Shown here one piece after another: positions 1-12,289 of a DNA stretch of 64,000 bases. The DNA lies in assembly GCA_023213395.1 (NCBI GenBank), contig CM041465.1, forward strand, positions 188,859,741 through 188,923,740. Reading direction: 5' to 3'. Positions within the stretch are counted from its first letter, which is position 1. Each line of letters opens with the position of its first letter. A program made the position numbers and the translations under genes. The notes under the pieces were generated by a model that was not told the DNA's origin, did not search any database, and saw nothing but the letters and a program-made list of their open reading frames with translations. Source of the stretch: Cycas panzhihuaensis (taxonomy: Eukaryota > Cycadophyta).

Positions 1-394
1 TGGAAACGTCATGGTAAGAGCTCAAAATTAGGGCATGAATGGGTCATACAAATCAAATGAGGCTTGAGGTGATGTGGAGGTAGCGCAGAGGGTTGTAAAG
101 TGCCATGGGGATGCCTACCTTACAGAAAGGTAGGTCTCACTGGGTCGTCATAGGCTCACAATACGACAAGTAGCATGATCAAGCCAAATGGATGCAAGGT
201 GATCATACAAATGAAGCAGTCAGTCATGTAATGAGGCAATACTTCTGTCAACCTTTCCAAAGAAATAATATAAATGAAAAGGAAGAAGCATACCTGTGCT
301 TACCTGAATTGACCTATCCATATCCATTTCCGATAGCTGGGAAACTGTAACCAACATGACCACATTCTATTTGGTTATGTCACTAGTGGCCTAA
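1..394. other. No recognised feature
   Basis: No open frame, LTR end or repeat is recognised. The stretch precedes a copia pol remnant and may be its decayed upstream part, but no integrase or connecting-region motif can be read. Confidence 0.4.
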
Positions 395-1640
395 TTTAAC
401 TAGTCTGTTTACCAAATGGATGTGAAGAGTGCTTTCCTTAATGGAGAACTTAAAGAAGAAGTTTTCTTGAAACAACCCCCAACTATGCTATCCTAGACTA
501 AGAACACTTAGTCTATAAACTCAAGAAAGCCCTATATAGACTCAAGCAGGCACCACATGCCTAGTACACAAAGATTGATACCTTTTTTCACATAGCATAG
601 ATTCAATCATTTACCCTCTAACCCAAACCTATACAATCAGATTAGAAATACTTTGATCATAATCATTATTTTTTATGTGGACAATCTTGCAATCACTGAC
701 AATAACACTAAAGGCATTACTTGGCTTCAATTAAAATTAAAAAGCAACTTTAAAATGGTAGATCTTAAGTTGATCTATTACTTCCTTGGAATTGAAGTTT
801 GGAAAGAATTGGGACACATCTTCCTAACTTAAATAAAGTGTGTTAATGAGCTCTTAAAAAGATTTAGGATGATAAAAAAATAAGCCAGTTCCAATTCCTA
901 TGGAGATAGGAACCAAATTAAACCTAGATGAACAAGCAAAGTCTTTCAATCCCACTTTGTACTGGCAGTTAGTTAGGAGCCCCATTTATCTCACCCATAC
1001 TCAACCAGATATATCATATGCAGTAGGAATCTACTCTAGGTACATGTCACAACCTAAAGCATTACATTAGAAAGTTGTACCCAGATCCTTAAATATATTT
1101 ATAGTACACATCAATTTAGTCTTGAATATAACCAAACCGACTCCCCCATCTTAAAAGGACACATAGATGCTAATTAGGCAGGTTGTCAAGATACTCGCCA
1201 CTTAACTTCAAGTTATTGCTTTGACATGAACTTAGTTGTAATCTTGTGGAGTTGTAAGAAGCAACCAAATGTTGCTCTTTCCTCCATCGAAGTAGAAAAC
1301 AAAGCAATTATCCATGCCATAATATAGTTGATTGAGCTTAGAAGGATTCTCATCGAGCTTGGACTTCAATAGCATACACTCATCATCCTCTATTATGGCA
1401 ATCAAAGTGTGTTGAGGATGATAAAGAATCCTATATTTTATGCTAAAACCAAGCACATTGAGGTATCACTTCATTTGTAAGCATGTTTAAAGTGAAGAAG
1501 TTGATCTCATCTATCGACCAATTGAGGATTAGGTTGCATACATCTTCACTAAAGTGCTTGGTAAACCAAAGTTTAAGCAGTTTTGACATGACCTCAACAT
1601 CAGAAAAAATGAAGCTGCTATTAAAGGAAAGTATTTAAAC
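395..1640 (+). pseudogene. Decayed Ty1-copia RT and RNase H (pol 3' end)
   Basis: This is the 3' half of a copia polyprotein: reverse transcriptase followed by RNase H, which in a live element copy the RNA into DNA in the virus-like particle. Readable RT blocks are [18 protein letters not shown] (from about 411), YKLKKALYRLKQAPHA (about 513), YVDNLAITD (about 676) and YFLGIEVW (about 780). RNase H traces are LTHTQPDISYAVG (about 990), KKQPNVALSS (about 1257), KNPIFYAKTKHIE (about 1425) and AYIFTKVLG (about 1537). The frame changes many times and carries many stops. One is TAG where Trp is expected just before QMDVK, the C-to-T decay typical of methylated plant transposons. Gag, protease and integrase are absent from the window. 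The catalytic YVDD reads YVDN. Confidence 0.85.
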
Positions 1641-2340
1641 TTTGTAATATCACCTTCATTTGATGCAAATTTACGTTTATTTTGTGCATATTGTAACAAT
1701 ATATGACCCTCAATGTAAATTTAATCTTATTATACAATTAGGTTAGGTCTGCTATATGTGTCGCTTAGTTGGCTAATTGTAATCGTTGAAATATTAATAG
1801 GTTGCTTATAAATTAAGCCCTGTATTATTCTTTTGTATATTATCTTAAAGTATATGTGGAAGCTCTACCCAAATTGAGCCCCACGTGATGACAAATTCAC
1901 CCGTTCGCTTTGATTATTAGTTCTGCTCTTGTTGTTCACTTGTTTTCTATACTATTTTGATATTATAGCTTGATCTTTAATCAGTAGCATATGATTTATA
2001 GATCTTGGATGATTTTCACATTATGGACTCAACATCTTAAGAGAGAGAACTTGCTACGTAACTGCTTGTTAATTGTGGAGCTTGATGACCATCACATGTG
2101 AATAAGTAACTAACTTGTTAATGTTGGCTATTAACTTTAGTGCATGGGCCATTTAGTCCCACTAATAGGATTGCAACCTACTTTTTACACTAATAAGATT
2201 CTATATAAAGTGGTCATCATTGCCTATTTAAGGCCTAAAAAATGTACATAATTCATTTTGTTGAAATAATATCGAGAGATCATACTTATTTATATATTCA
2301 ATTTACTTATCTTTGCTAAAGTGAATGACCTAAAATATTA
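1641..2340 (+). repeat. Possible 3' LTR of the decayed copia fragment
   Basis: The stretch follows the RNase H end, where a purine-rich AAAGGAAAG could be a worn polypurine tract. A partner LTR is not in the window, so the ends cannot be fixed. The sequence is AT-rich with no open frame. The call rests on position only. Confidence 0.25.
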
Positions 2341-4739
2341 TATCAGTCTTTTGATCTATAAATTTACTGTTGCATAAAAAGAATAATTAAGAAAGACACA
2401 GTCTAGTGGTTTAGGGTTACAACCTTAATTAGGGGATCTTAAGGGCCAAAGGTTATAATACCTTTTTGGCCCATGGTTTTGTACCCATTGTATTATAATC
2501 CTCTTAATTAGTTTCTTGTAGATTTATGTCTAAATATATTTCTATAATGATATATGTAAAAAGGTTTTAGAGGATTGTGAGTTGGGGTTTTACTATATAA
2601 TTATTTAGCAATTGATCTATTTAATAAAATGGTCTATCATTAAACTCAAATCTCATTATTATTTTTGCTAATATGCTTAGATTATTTATTTTGTAGTATT
2701 ATATATTTTATCATCTCATTATTTCTCTATTATATTTTCTTCAAGAAGGAGGAATCCACTTTGTAAGAGTTACAATGCTTTTATTTTGGGCTGTGGATCT
2801 TATTTTAAATGGGAAAAAGTCACATTGGTCACTTAAGGAACACTTATGAGAAATGCCATTTGCAAGGAGGAATGCCTTAAGGAATGACCTAGAATGATTG
2901 CACTAGGGAATGGCTCTATAAACACTTGGAATGACTTATATAGGACTCTAGTCTGAAATGGCTCAAGGAATGACACTAATATAGGTGGAATGACTTCCAA
3001 AATGACTTATATAATGACTATTTCTAGGTACCTTTTTCTTAGTTTTATGGCTTCCTTCATTGAATTATTTCCAACTCTTTAGTTGTATTCTTCCTTTATA
3101 TCTCTAATGGCTACATAATTCTCTCCTTTCCTCCTCTTTGCAACATATCAAGTAACTCAAGTTGGAAAGAAACTATATGGGAAATTTAGGCCTATAAGAA
3201 TAAGGTTTTATTCAGACAAGAAGAAGTCTTATTGTAGCCATAATTAGCATACATTAAGAAAGGCATTACCATGGGGATGAGAAGGCTAAGGGATGCCAAA
3301 AAACCATGACATGATATAGCAATAAATACATAAGTGAATAAAAAACATTATGAGTTTCCTGTGGTGATGATGTAAATTTAGGAGGCATGGAACATTACCA
3401 GATTAGTCCAAATCATGACAATAGTAATTGCAAGTATGATCACACATGTAGTGGAGTAAAAAGGAGAGATATTGATCAAATAAGGATATTAAATGGATTT
3501 TATTTGTAACTATGTGTAGTCATAACATATACGCTATGGCCCTTCATCATTTAAAAGATATATAAACAAGAACTGGAGAATGGTCATCTACTAAAAAAAG
3601 AAGCATATATGTAGCTTGAAATCTCAATCATAGAGTTGAAATTTTGTAAATAATATTTTAAAGTAAAATAATACAATGTATTTAATTAAAAATAAAATAT
3701 GAAATATAGTGGAGTGGGGTACCTTAGCAACACTGTTATCAAGTGGCACACTCCAACAAAGATTGATCACATGGATTGGAGTTACCTCCCAATATTAAAG
3801 CATAAATAAAGTCGAACCAAAGTGATAATATTCAAAGTACTTTTGCTAGAATAATATTGCATCGAAACCTCTTGACAAAAGAAAAGTTGGTAGTTGAGCA
3901 TTCCTATGAGTTGGAAGTCAATTATGAACTAGGAAGAAAAAAGCTTATCGTGGAGTTGAAAATATCTCGCAACACGAATAACAACTACTCTAGCATTTGA
4001 GGTATAAAAGATATGAGATGCTGAGTAATATTTTGACTCAGCTAGAGTTACTTCACTTCAATGGATGTATAATAGCAACAACTAGATGGATACCATTATC
4101 ACCATGATTGGAATTGATTAGGTGTGGAGGCACTGCATAATTCTTATCTTACTGTTTAATTTTTGAATTAATAGCTTTATCCTTTTTATGTGACTAAGGA
4201 AATCACAAAAATTCCATAATTTCCTTGTAACAAGGGTTTAAACCCCTTTGGTAGGGCTTGAAGGATGTAATGCCAATCCTCATTTCTTAATAGAGTTAGG
4301 TGTCATCAAGCTTGCCATCATAAGGCCCGACCCACTTCCCATCTTGACACATATTTCCAAGACAAAGATGTAACAACTTTCTCACCTCTAAGAATAATCC
4401 CCACCTCAAACCACTCTTTTGTGGTACAATAATTGAATCAAAATGAGCCTGGGGCCAAAATGTCCCATCACCCTATGCATTGGACCCCCATTTGTGCCCC
4501 ATCTTTGAAAGCTCCATTTCCTCCAATGATTGAACCTCACTTGCATGACTTTGAGCCAAAATGCGAACACCTTGCTTAATCTTGCACCTTTAACTTCTCT
4601 TCCCCCCTCTTCTTACACAATAATTTAATCTCACTACAACCTCCTTACAAAATAGAAAAAAGCTAAAAGTCGCTTGTGCCGAGCAAATGGCTCTATTATT
4701 AATCAATTATAATCGATGGACTTTGGGACTTAAGAGCAA
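2341..4739. other. AT-rich intergenic DNA without a recognised gene
   Basis: No long open frame or transposon domain is recognised. At 2865-3030 the octamer GGAATGAC and close variants recur at irregular spacing, suggesting a worn short repeat. The rest looks like old intergenic sequence. Confidence 0.5.
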
Positions 4740-5000
4740 GGGGAGGAAGAGGCATATTGCACATACGTGTTGGTGTGCCATACGGACAACAACATTATAC
4801 GTGATTTCGTTATCCAATGTGCAGAGGGATTCCTCCGCTGCTCCCTAGTTAATGCATTATTATGTAATCCGAACCAACGGAGGTAGGTGTTTAGTGCTAA
4901 TATTAAATGCTAGTGCTCTTCTAGCCGTACGCCATGTGGCCGTTCGGGCAAAACGATACCCCAGACAATCGTCGTCAGAAGAATCTCCGTCCATCTATAT

Positions 5001-5019
5001 GTAATATTCCGAATATTAC
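5001..5019. promoter_or_regulatory. Perfect 9+1+9 palindrome upstream of the FLZ gene
   Basis: GTAATATTC, one C, then GAATATTAC: each arm is the exact reverse complement of the other. It lies about 540 bp before the FLZ start codon. It resembles but does not match the PHR1 site GNATATNC. A dimer-binding site is possible; a chance palindrome cannot be excluded. Confidence 0.35.
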
Positions 5020-5458
5020 ACGCGGTAAGCGTGGATTTGTGCGTCGTAGATTCCAAAGAGAAACCCCGGCCCCGATTTACCCACTTTCCTCCCCTTCAAT
5101 CTTGTCATACTTTTCATGGTAGAATTTTTTTCTTTTTTAACCCAAAGCGTGGGGAGCATACGGTCCGCTGGGAAGGCCCGTGGCCTTAATTCTGGGCGCG
5201 TCCCTCTCCGTTGTAATAAATTAAATGACGGTGGCCTCGGTTGGGCGTCATGTCTTCCGAAATGGCCATCCCTTTCGAATGTGTCATCTCCTTCCGTCGT
5301 CCCCACACCCCACATGAAATGAATCTGCGAGTGCGTAGCAACGCTAGCTGATATTCCCCGAGGGACAGAGAGAGAGAGAGGGGGGCAGAGCATCGGTCCT
5401 TCGGCTACTTTTTTTTTTTTTTTTTTTCACTTTGTAAGATCTGGGGAAGATTTGGTGG

Positions 5459-5497
5459 ATGGTCTGTGGTAGGATCGTCTGCTTGCTATCTGGGTAG
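5459..5497 (+). other. Upstream ORF 1 (12 codons) in the FLZ leader
   Basis: ATG at 5459 opens a 12-codon frame ending in TAG at 5495-5497, in a different frame from the FLZ start at 5557. If the transcript starts upstream of 5459, ribosomes would meet this ATG first. Whether it is in the mRNA is not known. Confidence 0.35.
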
Positions 5498-5503
5498 GCC
5501 GTC

Positions 5504-5512
5504 ATGCGGTGA
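5504..5512 (+). other. Upstream ORF 2 (ATG-CGG-TGA) in the FLZ leader
   Basis: A minimal two-codon reading frame, 45 bp before the FLZ ATG. The same bases include GGTGAGT, which matches a strong 5' splice donor, so an intron in the leader is an alternative reading. No convincing acceptor was seen between it and the ATG. Confidence 0.35.
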
Positions 5513-5556
5513 GTACTGCAAAGAAGATCAGGGAAGGCGAATTAGAGGTAATCATC

Positions 5557-7349
5557 ATGCTGGGGAAGAGAACTCGTGCACTGCAGAGAACCACCAGCAG
5601 TTCGCACATAGGAATGGACTCGTCGTCACTGCAGAACCGGGACAAGCAGAGGCCTCCTGCAATGACGGTTCCCGCGGCCCGTCAGATAATAATTGGTTAC
5701 AATGTTTCCAAAGAGATGGACGGCGAGAAGAAGGTTTCGACGGCGTCCGAAGCGATCTCTCCCCGTTCGGGGCTTCAATGCCTGCTCACAGACGTCGTCG
5801 GGAAGAAAGAATCGGGGGAGACGGCCTGCAAGAGCGTCGGGCTGAGCATTGTGATAGAGAGCTGTTGCGATAAACATGGCGGATCGCAGCCGGGGCAGGC
5901 TCTGAGGAGCCCTGGCGTGTCGTCGAATATAAATCACGCCCGTGGTTTTGACGCCCCTCCCACCGGTTCCTCCCGCCAGAGCAAACCGCAGATCGTGAGT
6001 AAATCCATGCTGTCTCCGCGGTGCAGGGATTCGGGTAATGGTTATAAATGCGTTCCGAGTCCGACCGGGCCTGTTTACAATAACGTTCTTCCCGCGCCTC
6101 TGCCGGCAATTGATTTTCTGGATGCTTGTTATCTCTGCAAACGACGCCTGGGCCCGGGCCGAGACATCTACATGTACAGGTAATGGGTTTTTATTAATTC
6201 CCACAATCCTTGAAAGAACGGAAAGTTTGAGAACCACTTCACACACCGGCACTACTCTTCAGAGATCGATCCCGGCTTGAATGCCGGGTTGGTTCTCGAA
6301 ACCTGCTGAATCGTCCAGAGGCCGATATATTCCGATCGCAGTGTTCTGCTGGTGAATATACGCTCCAGGGAGTACGTTTCAATAAGGACGCCGAAGCCTT
6401 TGTAGGACTCGGCCTTCGAGCTTTGGTCCGTTTTCTGTGCTTTTATCGAGTCCTGTGAAATTTTGTGCCAAAGGGGTCTGCGGATGGCTCTTTGGTTTCT
6501 TTCGTGTTGGTGATTGGTGATTTCCAGTCCGGTGGTTTGGAGGGTTGTCGTCTTGTTGTCAGAACTGAATCAGGCATCTGTTGATCCCGACACAGCATCT
6601 GGCCTTGGCGAATTTTAGACATAATCTTGTTGTTGTGCGAGTCAAATAAAGCTAGGCGAAACAGTATGCTGCCAATGGATAAGGGCTGCTGTATAATCTC
6701 CCCTCATAAATACGTTATAGTGTCTCCTGGGTTTTAGGATTTCGTGTATAAACCGGAACCAGGTCGAGAATGGGAGCTAAACTTGGCCGATTTTGTGAAG
6801 CCATTTTTGGGTCAAATCCCAGGCTCGGTCTTATCGTCTGCGCGACGAGGTCTGGTTATCTACAATGAGTGCTCCTCCACGGAACACACACGTTCGAATC
6901 TCTGTGGACACATTTCGTTGTAAAATTAACATTGATTATGACAGTAGTTACATGTGGGGCAGGCGAGAAACGGGTGTGAAATCGAGGGATAAGATCCCCG
7001 GGGGTGGGGGGGTCGAGGAAGTTAAAAATAAAGCAAATCATAAATAAAATAAGAGGGACTGCTAGCTGCATAGAATTAGCGTGACGTGGCTATAAAGAAT
7101 TAACATGACGTGGCAATAGGCATTTTCATTGGTCTGAATGTTATTGTCGTACGCTGACTGGCGTTGTTTGGATGCAGAGGCGATAAAGCGTTTTGCAGCG
7201 TGGAATGCCGATGGAAACAGATATTGACGGATGAACGCAGGGAAAAATGCGCATCGGCTGCGCTCAAGCCGGTTTCTGCTAAACCTTCTCGTCACGCCAA
7301 TGAACATCGAAGCCGAGTGGAGGACAGAGGAATGGCGACTGCCGCGTAG
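5557..7349 (+). CDS. FCS-like zinc finger (FLZ, DUF581) protein, two exons
   Basis: Spliced coding sequence 5557-6179 plus 7178-7349, giving 264 aa. FLZ proteins are plant-specific adaptors; several bind the SnRK1 kinase catalytic subunit and take part in energy and stress signalling. The N-terminus MLGKRTRALQRTTSS matches the usual MLGKR start of the family, which decides the ATG at 5557; the in-frame GTG at 5509 is not a plausible start. The FLZ domain spans about residues 186-232: FLDACYLCKRRLG before the intron and GDKAFCSVECRWKQI after it. Zinc ligands are C191, C194, C214 and C218, and the FCS signature is 213-215. The phase-2 intron splits the Arg codon of MYR-GD, the position known for this family. 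Residues 1-185 are low-complexity and Ser-rich, and the tail after 232 is basic. No stops or frameshifts are seen. The gene looks intact and is the only host gene recognised here. Confidence 0.93.
6180..7177 (+). other. Intron of the FLZ gene
   Basis: The donor is CAG|GTAATG at 6179/6180 and the acceptor is GGATGCAG at 7177, giving 998 bp. Splicing joins AG to A to make Arg and restores the zinc-finger frame exactly. A long open frame on the opposite strand in the first exon region is antisense shadow of the GC-rich exon. A G-rich run lies at about 6998-7011. No other gene is recognised inside. Confidence 0.88.
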
Positions 7350-8100
7350 GATTTTGTACCAAAGCTTCGCAACATAAATATATACATATATTATGACGTC
7401 TTCGGCTTGGTAGAGTAATAGAGTGGGAATTTTTAACGTAGCGGAAAGCAGAGTGGTTCTTTTACTGCAAATAAAGCCTCTAAGTTGGGGGTTTTTTTGT
7501 CCGCTGTCTGAAAATCTTTCTGCTAAAACGGCAAAACAGTTGGCTGTGATTCCATTCCACGTGGCAGCTTTTCTATCGTAGAGTAGAGGCCTCCGTGTCA
7601 CCCTAAGACTCTCGTGGTTATTATAATAACTCAGCGATGATATTTTGCACGAGCTCAACCCTTGTGAAATGTAAAAGAAAGGAGCTGAGGTACATGTCAG
7701 CTACTGGTAGCTGTAGAGGGCGATTTTGCATCACAGAGAAATAATTATCAATGAAATCACTTACCTGCAAAAACGCAGGGGATTATAATGATGTACTGTC
7801 GCCTCTGCAGACGATATTTTTATGGTCTGTGCACGTACGTGATTGCAGAATAAGACGTGTATTCCTATGAACGTTTAAATACAAAATATTTGTGGTTTTT
7901 TGTTGCAGTTTCAGGGTTCATTGTATGCACCACGCACGAGCAAGGTGCATTTGCGACACATGCTTATGATGATAGTGACGTCCTGACGGTATGTTAAGCG
8001 TCAAATTAGATGACACGTTTGTAACACGTAGGACACGATGACCATTACCCTCAGACATGCAACGAAGCGCACTGGCTGAGTCCTATAAACCTTTGGGAAA
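7350..8100 (+). other. 3' UTR and downstream flank of the FLZ gene
   Basis: After the TAG stop at 7347-7349 the island continues with CpG dinucleotides to about 8060. An AATAAA at 7470-7475, 121 bp after the stop, is a candidate polyadenylation signal. A TTGTTGCAG at about 7898-7907 resembles a splice acceptor, but no coding frame follows it. No second gene is supported. Confidence 0.5.
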
Positions 8101-11100
8101 TAAATGAGATAAACGTGCATACATATTTTGCTAATGTTGTATTTGACTGATGGATCTTAAGCTTAGGTAAGTTAATAGCTGCATTTAGCATGAAGGATCT
8201 CGTTAAGGGTTATTAGAAGTTAGCTACTTTGAAGAATCCCTAGATATAGACATATAACAGATATGTAGTCTATAATAATTGTAAAAGAGAAAAAAAAGTG
8301 AATAAAGGGAAGAAAATTGTTTAATCTTTTCCAAAAATAATTGCCAATCTTTCACAACTATTATGTTTAGATCTACTCTACCCCAACCCCCATTGGCTCA
8401 GACAATGCACAAGGCATGCAACAAGAATATTGATATCCTTCTGATCATTTTTCTAAGTAGGAGTCTAAGTGGGAGGAAGAAGCCATAAGTCCTCCATTCA
8501 CTGTTGCATATAATATATTAATTATAAGAATGTTTTTTCTTCTATATGGTAATCACAATGACACCATTTATTTTAAAAAATCAAAAATTTGACTTGGGAT
8601 ATGAGTTTTTATGCATTTTGTGTTGGGAATTAGTAGTTATGCCTCCTTGAATTATTATTGCTTTATCTAGATGAATTCCTTTTAAGATACAATCTTCATC
8701 ACTTGAAGTTTATATCCACCAACCTTGCATATTAATTTATAAGGATTTTCCAATATACCTAACTTGCTAGTTGAGTTCAATTACGAGTCATTCTGAGTAT
8801 GGATTTCACTCATCTTAGTCTTTTTGGGCATGCCTTCCACTTTTTTGCCTTGGTTGAATATTATGTATTTCTTTGGCCCTATGTCATTTATATCACTTCT
8901 TTGATTATAACTCGTGTAAATTATTCCAAAATGTTGCATTTCCATATATAATTATAGAGTGTGAGTAAACCATTATCATTTTAGAAAAGTTTCCGTCTTT
9001 AGCGATTCTAGGCCTATATCCAAAAATATGCCATTTGAATGAAAATTGTTTGGAATGCCATCTACCACATGATATTCATTATGAATGTTTATATGACCAC
9101 AAGATGTGGTTCAATATGTCCTTTGCTTCTATGGATTGGGGATATTAGAATGATTCCATGCTATTCTCTATTTTAAAGGCGTCTAGTTATTGGCCTTTCC
9201 TCACTGCTAACCCTTGATTGCAATATGTTATCTTTAAGTAAGCCTAGTGTGGACCATATACCTTAAAATCATCACTTATGGCTATTATTTGCTAATAATG
9301 TGATAAAGCACTACGACAAAGAAATGATGGGTAAGTTGAGAATGACTCTCCTTCCTCCCATTTGTTAACGTCTTTAAGGCCATACATTTAATTTGGTGTT
9401 GATTTTTTTGGTACCTCTAAATTGCAAACCCCAATAGATATTTTATTATTATAGAACAATTAAGGCATGCCCTCTTCTTTGGAATGAGTTTTATGTCCAA
9501 ATGCCTAGAATATATTGTTTGAATCTTGGAGGATACCTTTACTTAGTAGTTAAGGATTTGTGCTTTTGAGATTTTTCATGGGAGGCTTCACTAAGAAGCT
9601 TTAACCATCCATATGATGGTATTAATGAATGATTTCTATGTTCATATTTATTTAGTATTTAATGATAACTTTAAATCTCTTATGTTTCTAATCCTAGAAT
9701 GTGTTAGTAGAATTTTGTGCCTATTTCCATGATATACAATGCTAGGGAGAGTTGGCAATTACCCTATCTTAAACCCATGGAGGTGTCAAAAGAATGAGTT
9801 TGCCTCATATTTATTAAAATAGTGAATTTTGTGGTTTTAAGAGATTATCATTCCTACCTAACACAATAATGGGTGTTGCATATCCATCACTAATAATGTT
9901 ATGATTAAATATAGCTAATATCATATGCATGCTTGATAAGTCAATTTTGTACAATAGACTTGTTAGATGACTTTAACATGTGTATCACTTCTATGATGAT
10001 AGTTTTATTGTCCCATGTGATTTATCTTTAATCAAAGTTCATTATTCCTTAACTACTAACATTGAAAATGTTTACTATTTGCTTGCTCTTATAAATATAA
10101 TATACAATATGTACTAAATACCTCGTGTAAGACTTACATTCATAATAAGGATTCTTTACCAACATGTTGTTATAGAATGCATAATGCATAGCTTTAATAC
10201 TATTAAGGAATTGATGAAAATATTATATATTCCCTAAAAAGATTGCCTAAACAAATTTTCCAACACTAGAAATTATTATATTTTAAATTATATCATCAAT
10301 CTCATATTGTTTTATGTAAAAAACAAAAAATTAAAAACACCAACTTTATGAAATTCCTTGTGATTTTTTAACGTAAAAGTAAAAAGACATGCTAGTGGCT
10401 GTACCATAAAAGCTCCTAGTAAATAACCCATTTTGCAGAAATATTAAAAGTAGAAAATCATGATTTTTCAAATTCTTAGTTACTACTTTGTACAAATAAT
10501 AAATATGTTTTTTAATATTATTACTTTCAAATAAAATTTTCATATGGTTACAATAACGATGATAAAATATGATCTTATTAAAATTTTTCATTTTTAATTA
10601 AAATTTTTAATTACTATTGCATATATTATGTCGATGTGAGCCTTTTAATAGAGATCCATAAATCCAATCCTTAAATAGCCCATTTATAAGCCTAATAAAA
10701 AATAAAATAAGAAAGAAATAAAAACAAATAGAGAAAAAAACACATTAGGGTTGTTGATAGAATAACCATCACTGACTTTTGATTACTAAATCATTTATTT
10801 GTTTAGAAAAAAGAAAGGTAAAAGTAACATGGAACTATTTAAGACTTTGTGGTCTCATTAAGTATTTATGTAATAAAAACACATAGAATTGGTATGCGAC
10901 TCACCTTATTAATAATTTCAAAACTAGTGGTTTTTAATGTGCACTATGTATCACCATCGCATGTAAATTTTGATAATAAAATAAGAAATATAAGTATATA
11001 ATTCATATATTTTTTTCAAATTGTCTAAAATTCCCAATAAATATTTATATACACTAAGTATCCTTGATATGTTTCTTTATAAGAGATGAAGATAGATGAT

Positions 11101-12289
11101 TTATATCTTTTCTTATGACAAACAAGCTAAATTGCCTAATGGAATTTACCTCCAACTTTTTCAAACTTATCATAAGAACTACCATCGAGATAGGGCACAT
11201 GGTATGAATGTTAGAGAAATTCAATAATGAAGTTAAAACACATACTCTTGAAAAACATAGCCTCATAATAGAGGTATCACATCATGCATAAATCTTCTAT
11301 CAGTATCCTTACACTATATATAACTTTATACTTTGTGCCAGATATTTGCATAATGGCTTCATATAATATATTGCATTACACTATGTGAAAATTCTAGTAC
11401 AAAATCAAACTACTAGCATCTTACCACACTTGATTTACTAAATGCTAAATTCATAGATTTATACGATCATACAACTTTTTATAAACTATTGATTACAAAC
11501 TTAAAGAATAATTGCTTAAGATTTTTGTTTCAAAACTAGTTCCCAATTAGATAAAATACCTCTCCCTAGTCTACATGGGAACATAGATCATGTATCTGGA
11601 GATTTTTTCCACCAAAGAATGTATGTACTTAAAAAGTTACACATTTTTAAAATTTTGTCATTATGATTATAATAAAAAAAATGTTTACCTAAAACAACTA
11701 TGCTGCATTCTATTTTGGGTAAATAGTCAAGAAGTTGATCTTAGGTTCAAAGTGGTTAGAGTGGTTGAGAAATATTTAAGACAACTTTATCACGTAGACA
11801 CACTCTAAAAAGAAATTTTCTTCTACATGGGTGTAGATTACTCTCACACTACTCTACTTAAATTAATAATCAAACGATTTATTAAAGTTAAAAAATTTCT
11901 TACAAGATGACAATTTTTAGAATTTTTGCTCCCTGCTAAAGGGATTCTATCCTCATTCATACCATGTAGCCCTCCTTTTAATTCTTTCTCTTCCTTTGAG
12001 TAATCTAGTTTACTTTCATTATGATGGATACTTAATTTACATAATTTTATATAGGTTCAATTATTTGGCTTTTAAAGTATCCATTTTCATGCATCATATG
12101 CATATAGGCCTTGGTCATAAAGCATCATAATTATAAACATGGAATGTTTCAAAGTGCATCCCATATCTAATGGGGTACGAAAAGCTCTCATTTTATAATA
12201 AGGGATATGTTATAATATTTAAAACTTAAATAAATGAAATATAAAGTAATATATACACATCATATATATGTGAGGTATTATATTCACTC
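8101..12289. other. AT-rich intergenic DNA, no gene recognised
   Basis: Only short chance frames (60-80 codons, both strands) occur. No LTR termini, polymerase motifs or tandem repeats are recognised. It is probably very old transposon-derived sequence. Confidence 0.5.

Larger units (their letters stand above)
4740..5556 (+). promoter_or_regulatory. Promoter and 5' leader region of the FLZ gene
   Basis: From about 4740 the sequence becomes richer in G+C and keeps CpG dinucleotides, unlike the transposon DNA on either side. ACGT-core motifs occur at 4765-4770 (ACGTGT, ABRE-like) and 4798-4803 (TACGTG). A 19-bp perfect palindrome lies at 5001-5019. A GA-rich tract (about 5366-5385) and an oligo-T tract (about 5408-5427) lie 130-190 bp before the start codon; GA or CT tracts are common in plant 5' leaders. 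No clear TATA box was found, so the transcription start is not placed. Confidence 0.5.

Noticed and set aside
5016-5393. 125-codon minus-strand frame upstream of FLZ
   Set aside because: No recognisable motif. It lies in the GC-richer promoter region, where open frames occur by chance.
5509-6183. 224-codon frame starting at GTG 5509
   Set aside because: GTG is not a normal plant start. The family N-terminus MLGKR begins at the in-frame ATG 5557, and the frame must be spliced at 6179.
5626-6252. Long minus-strand frame over FLZ exon 1
   Set aside because: It is antisense to a coding exon with family signatures; it has no domain and shares the GC-rich composition.
7062-7658. 198-codon minus-strand frame over FLZ exon 2 and 3' UTR
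   Set aside because: It is antisense to the zinc-finger exon, with no motif.
8101-12289. tRNA or rRNA genes
   Set aside because: No cloverleaf with A and B boxes and no ribosomal sequence could be recognised by eye; a scan would be needed to exclude worn copies.
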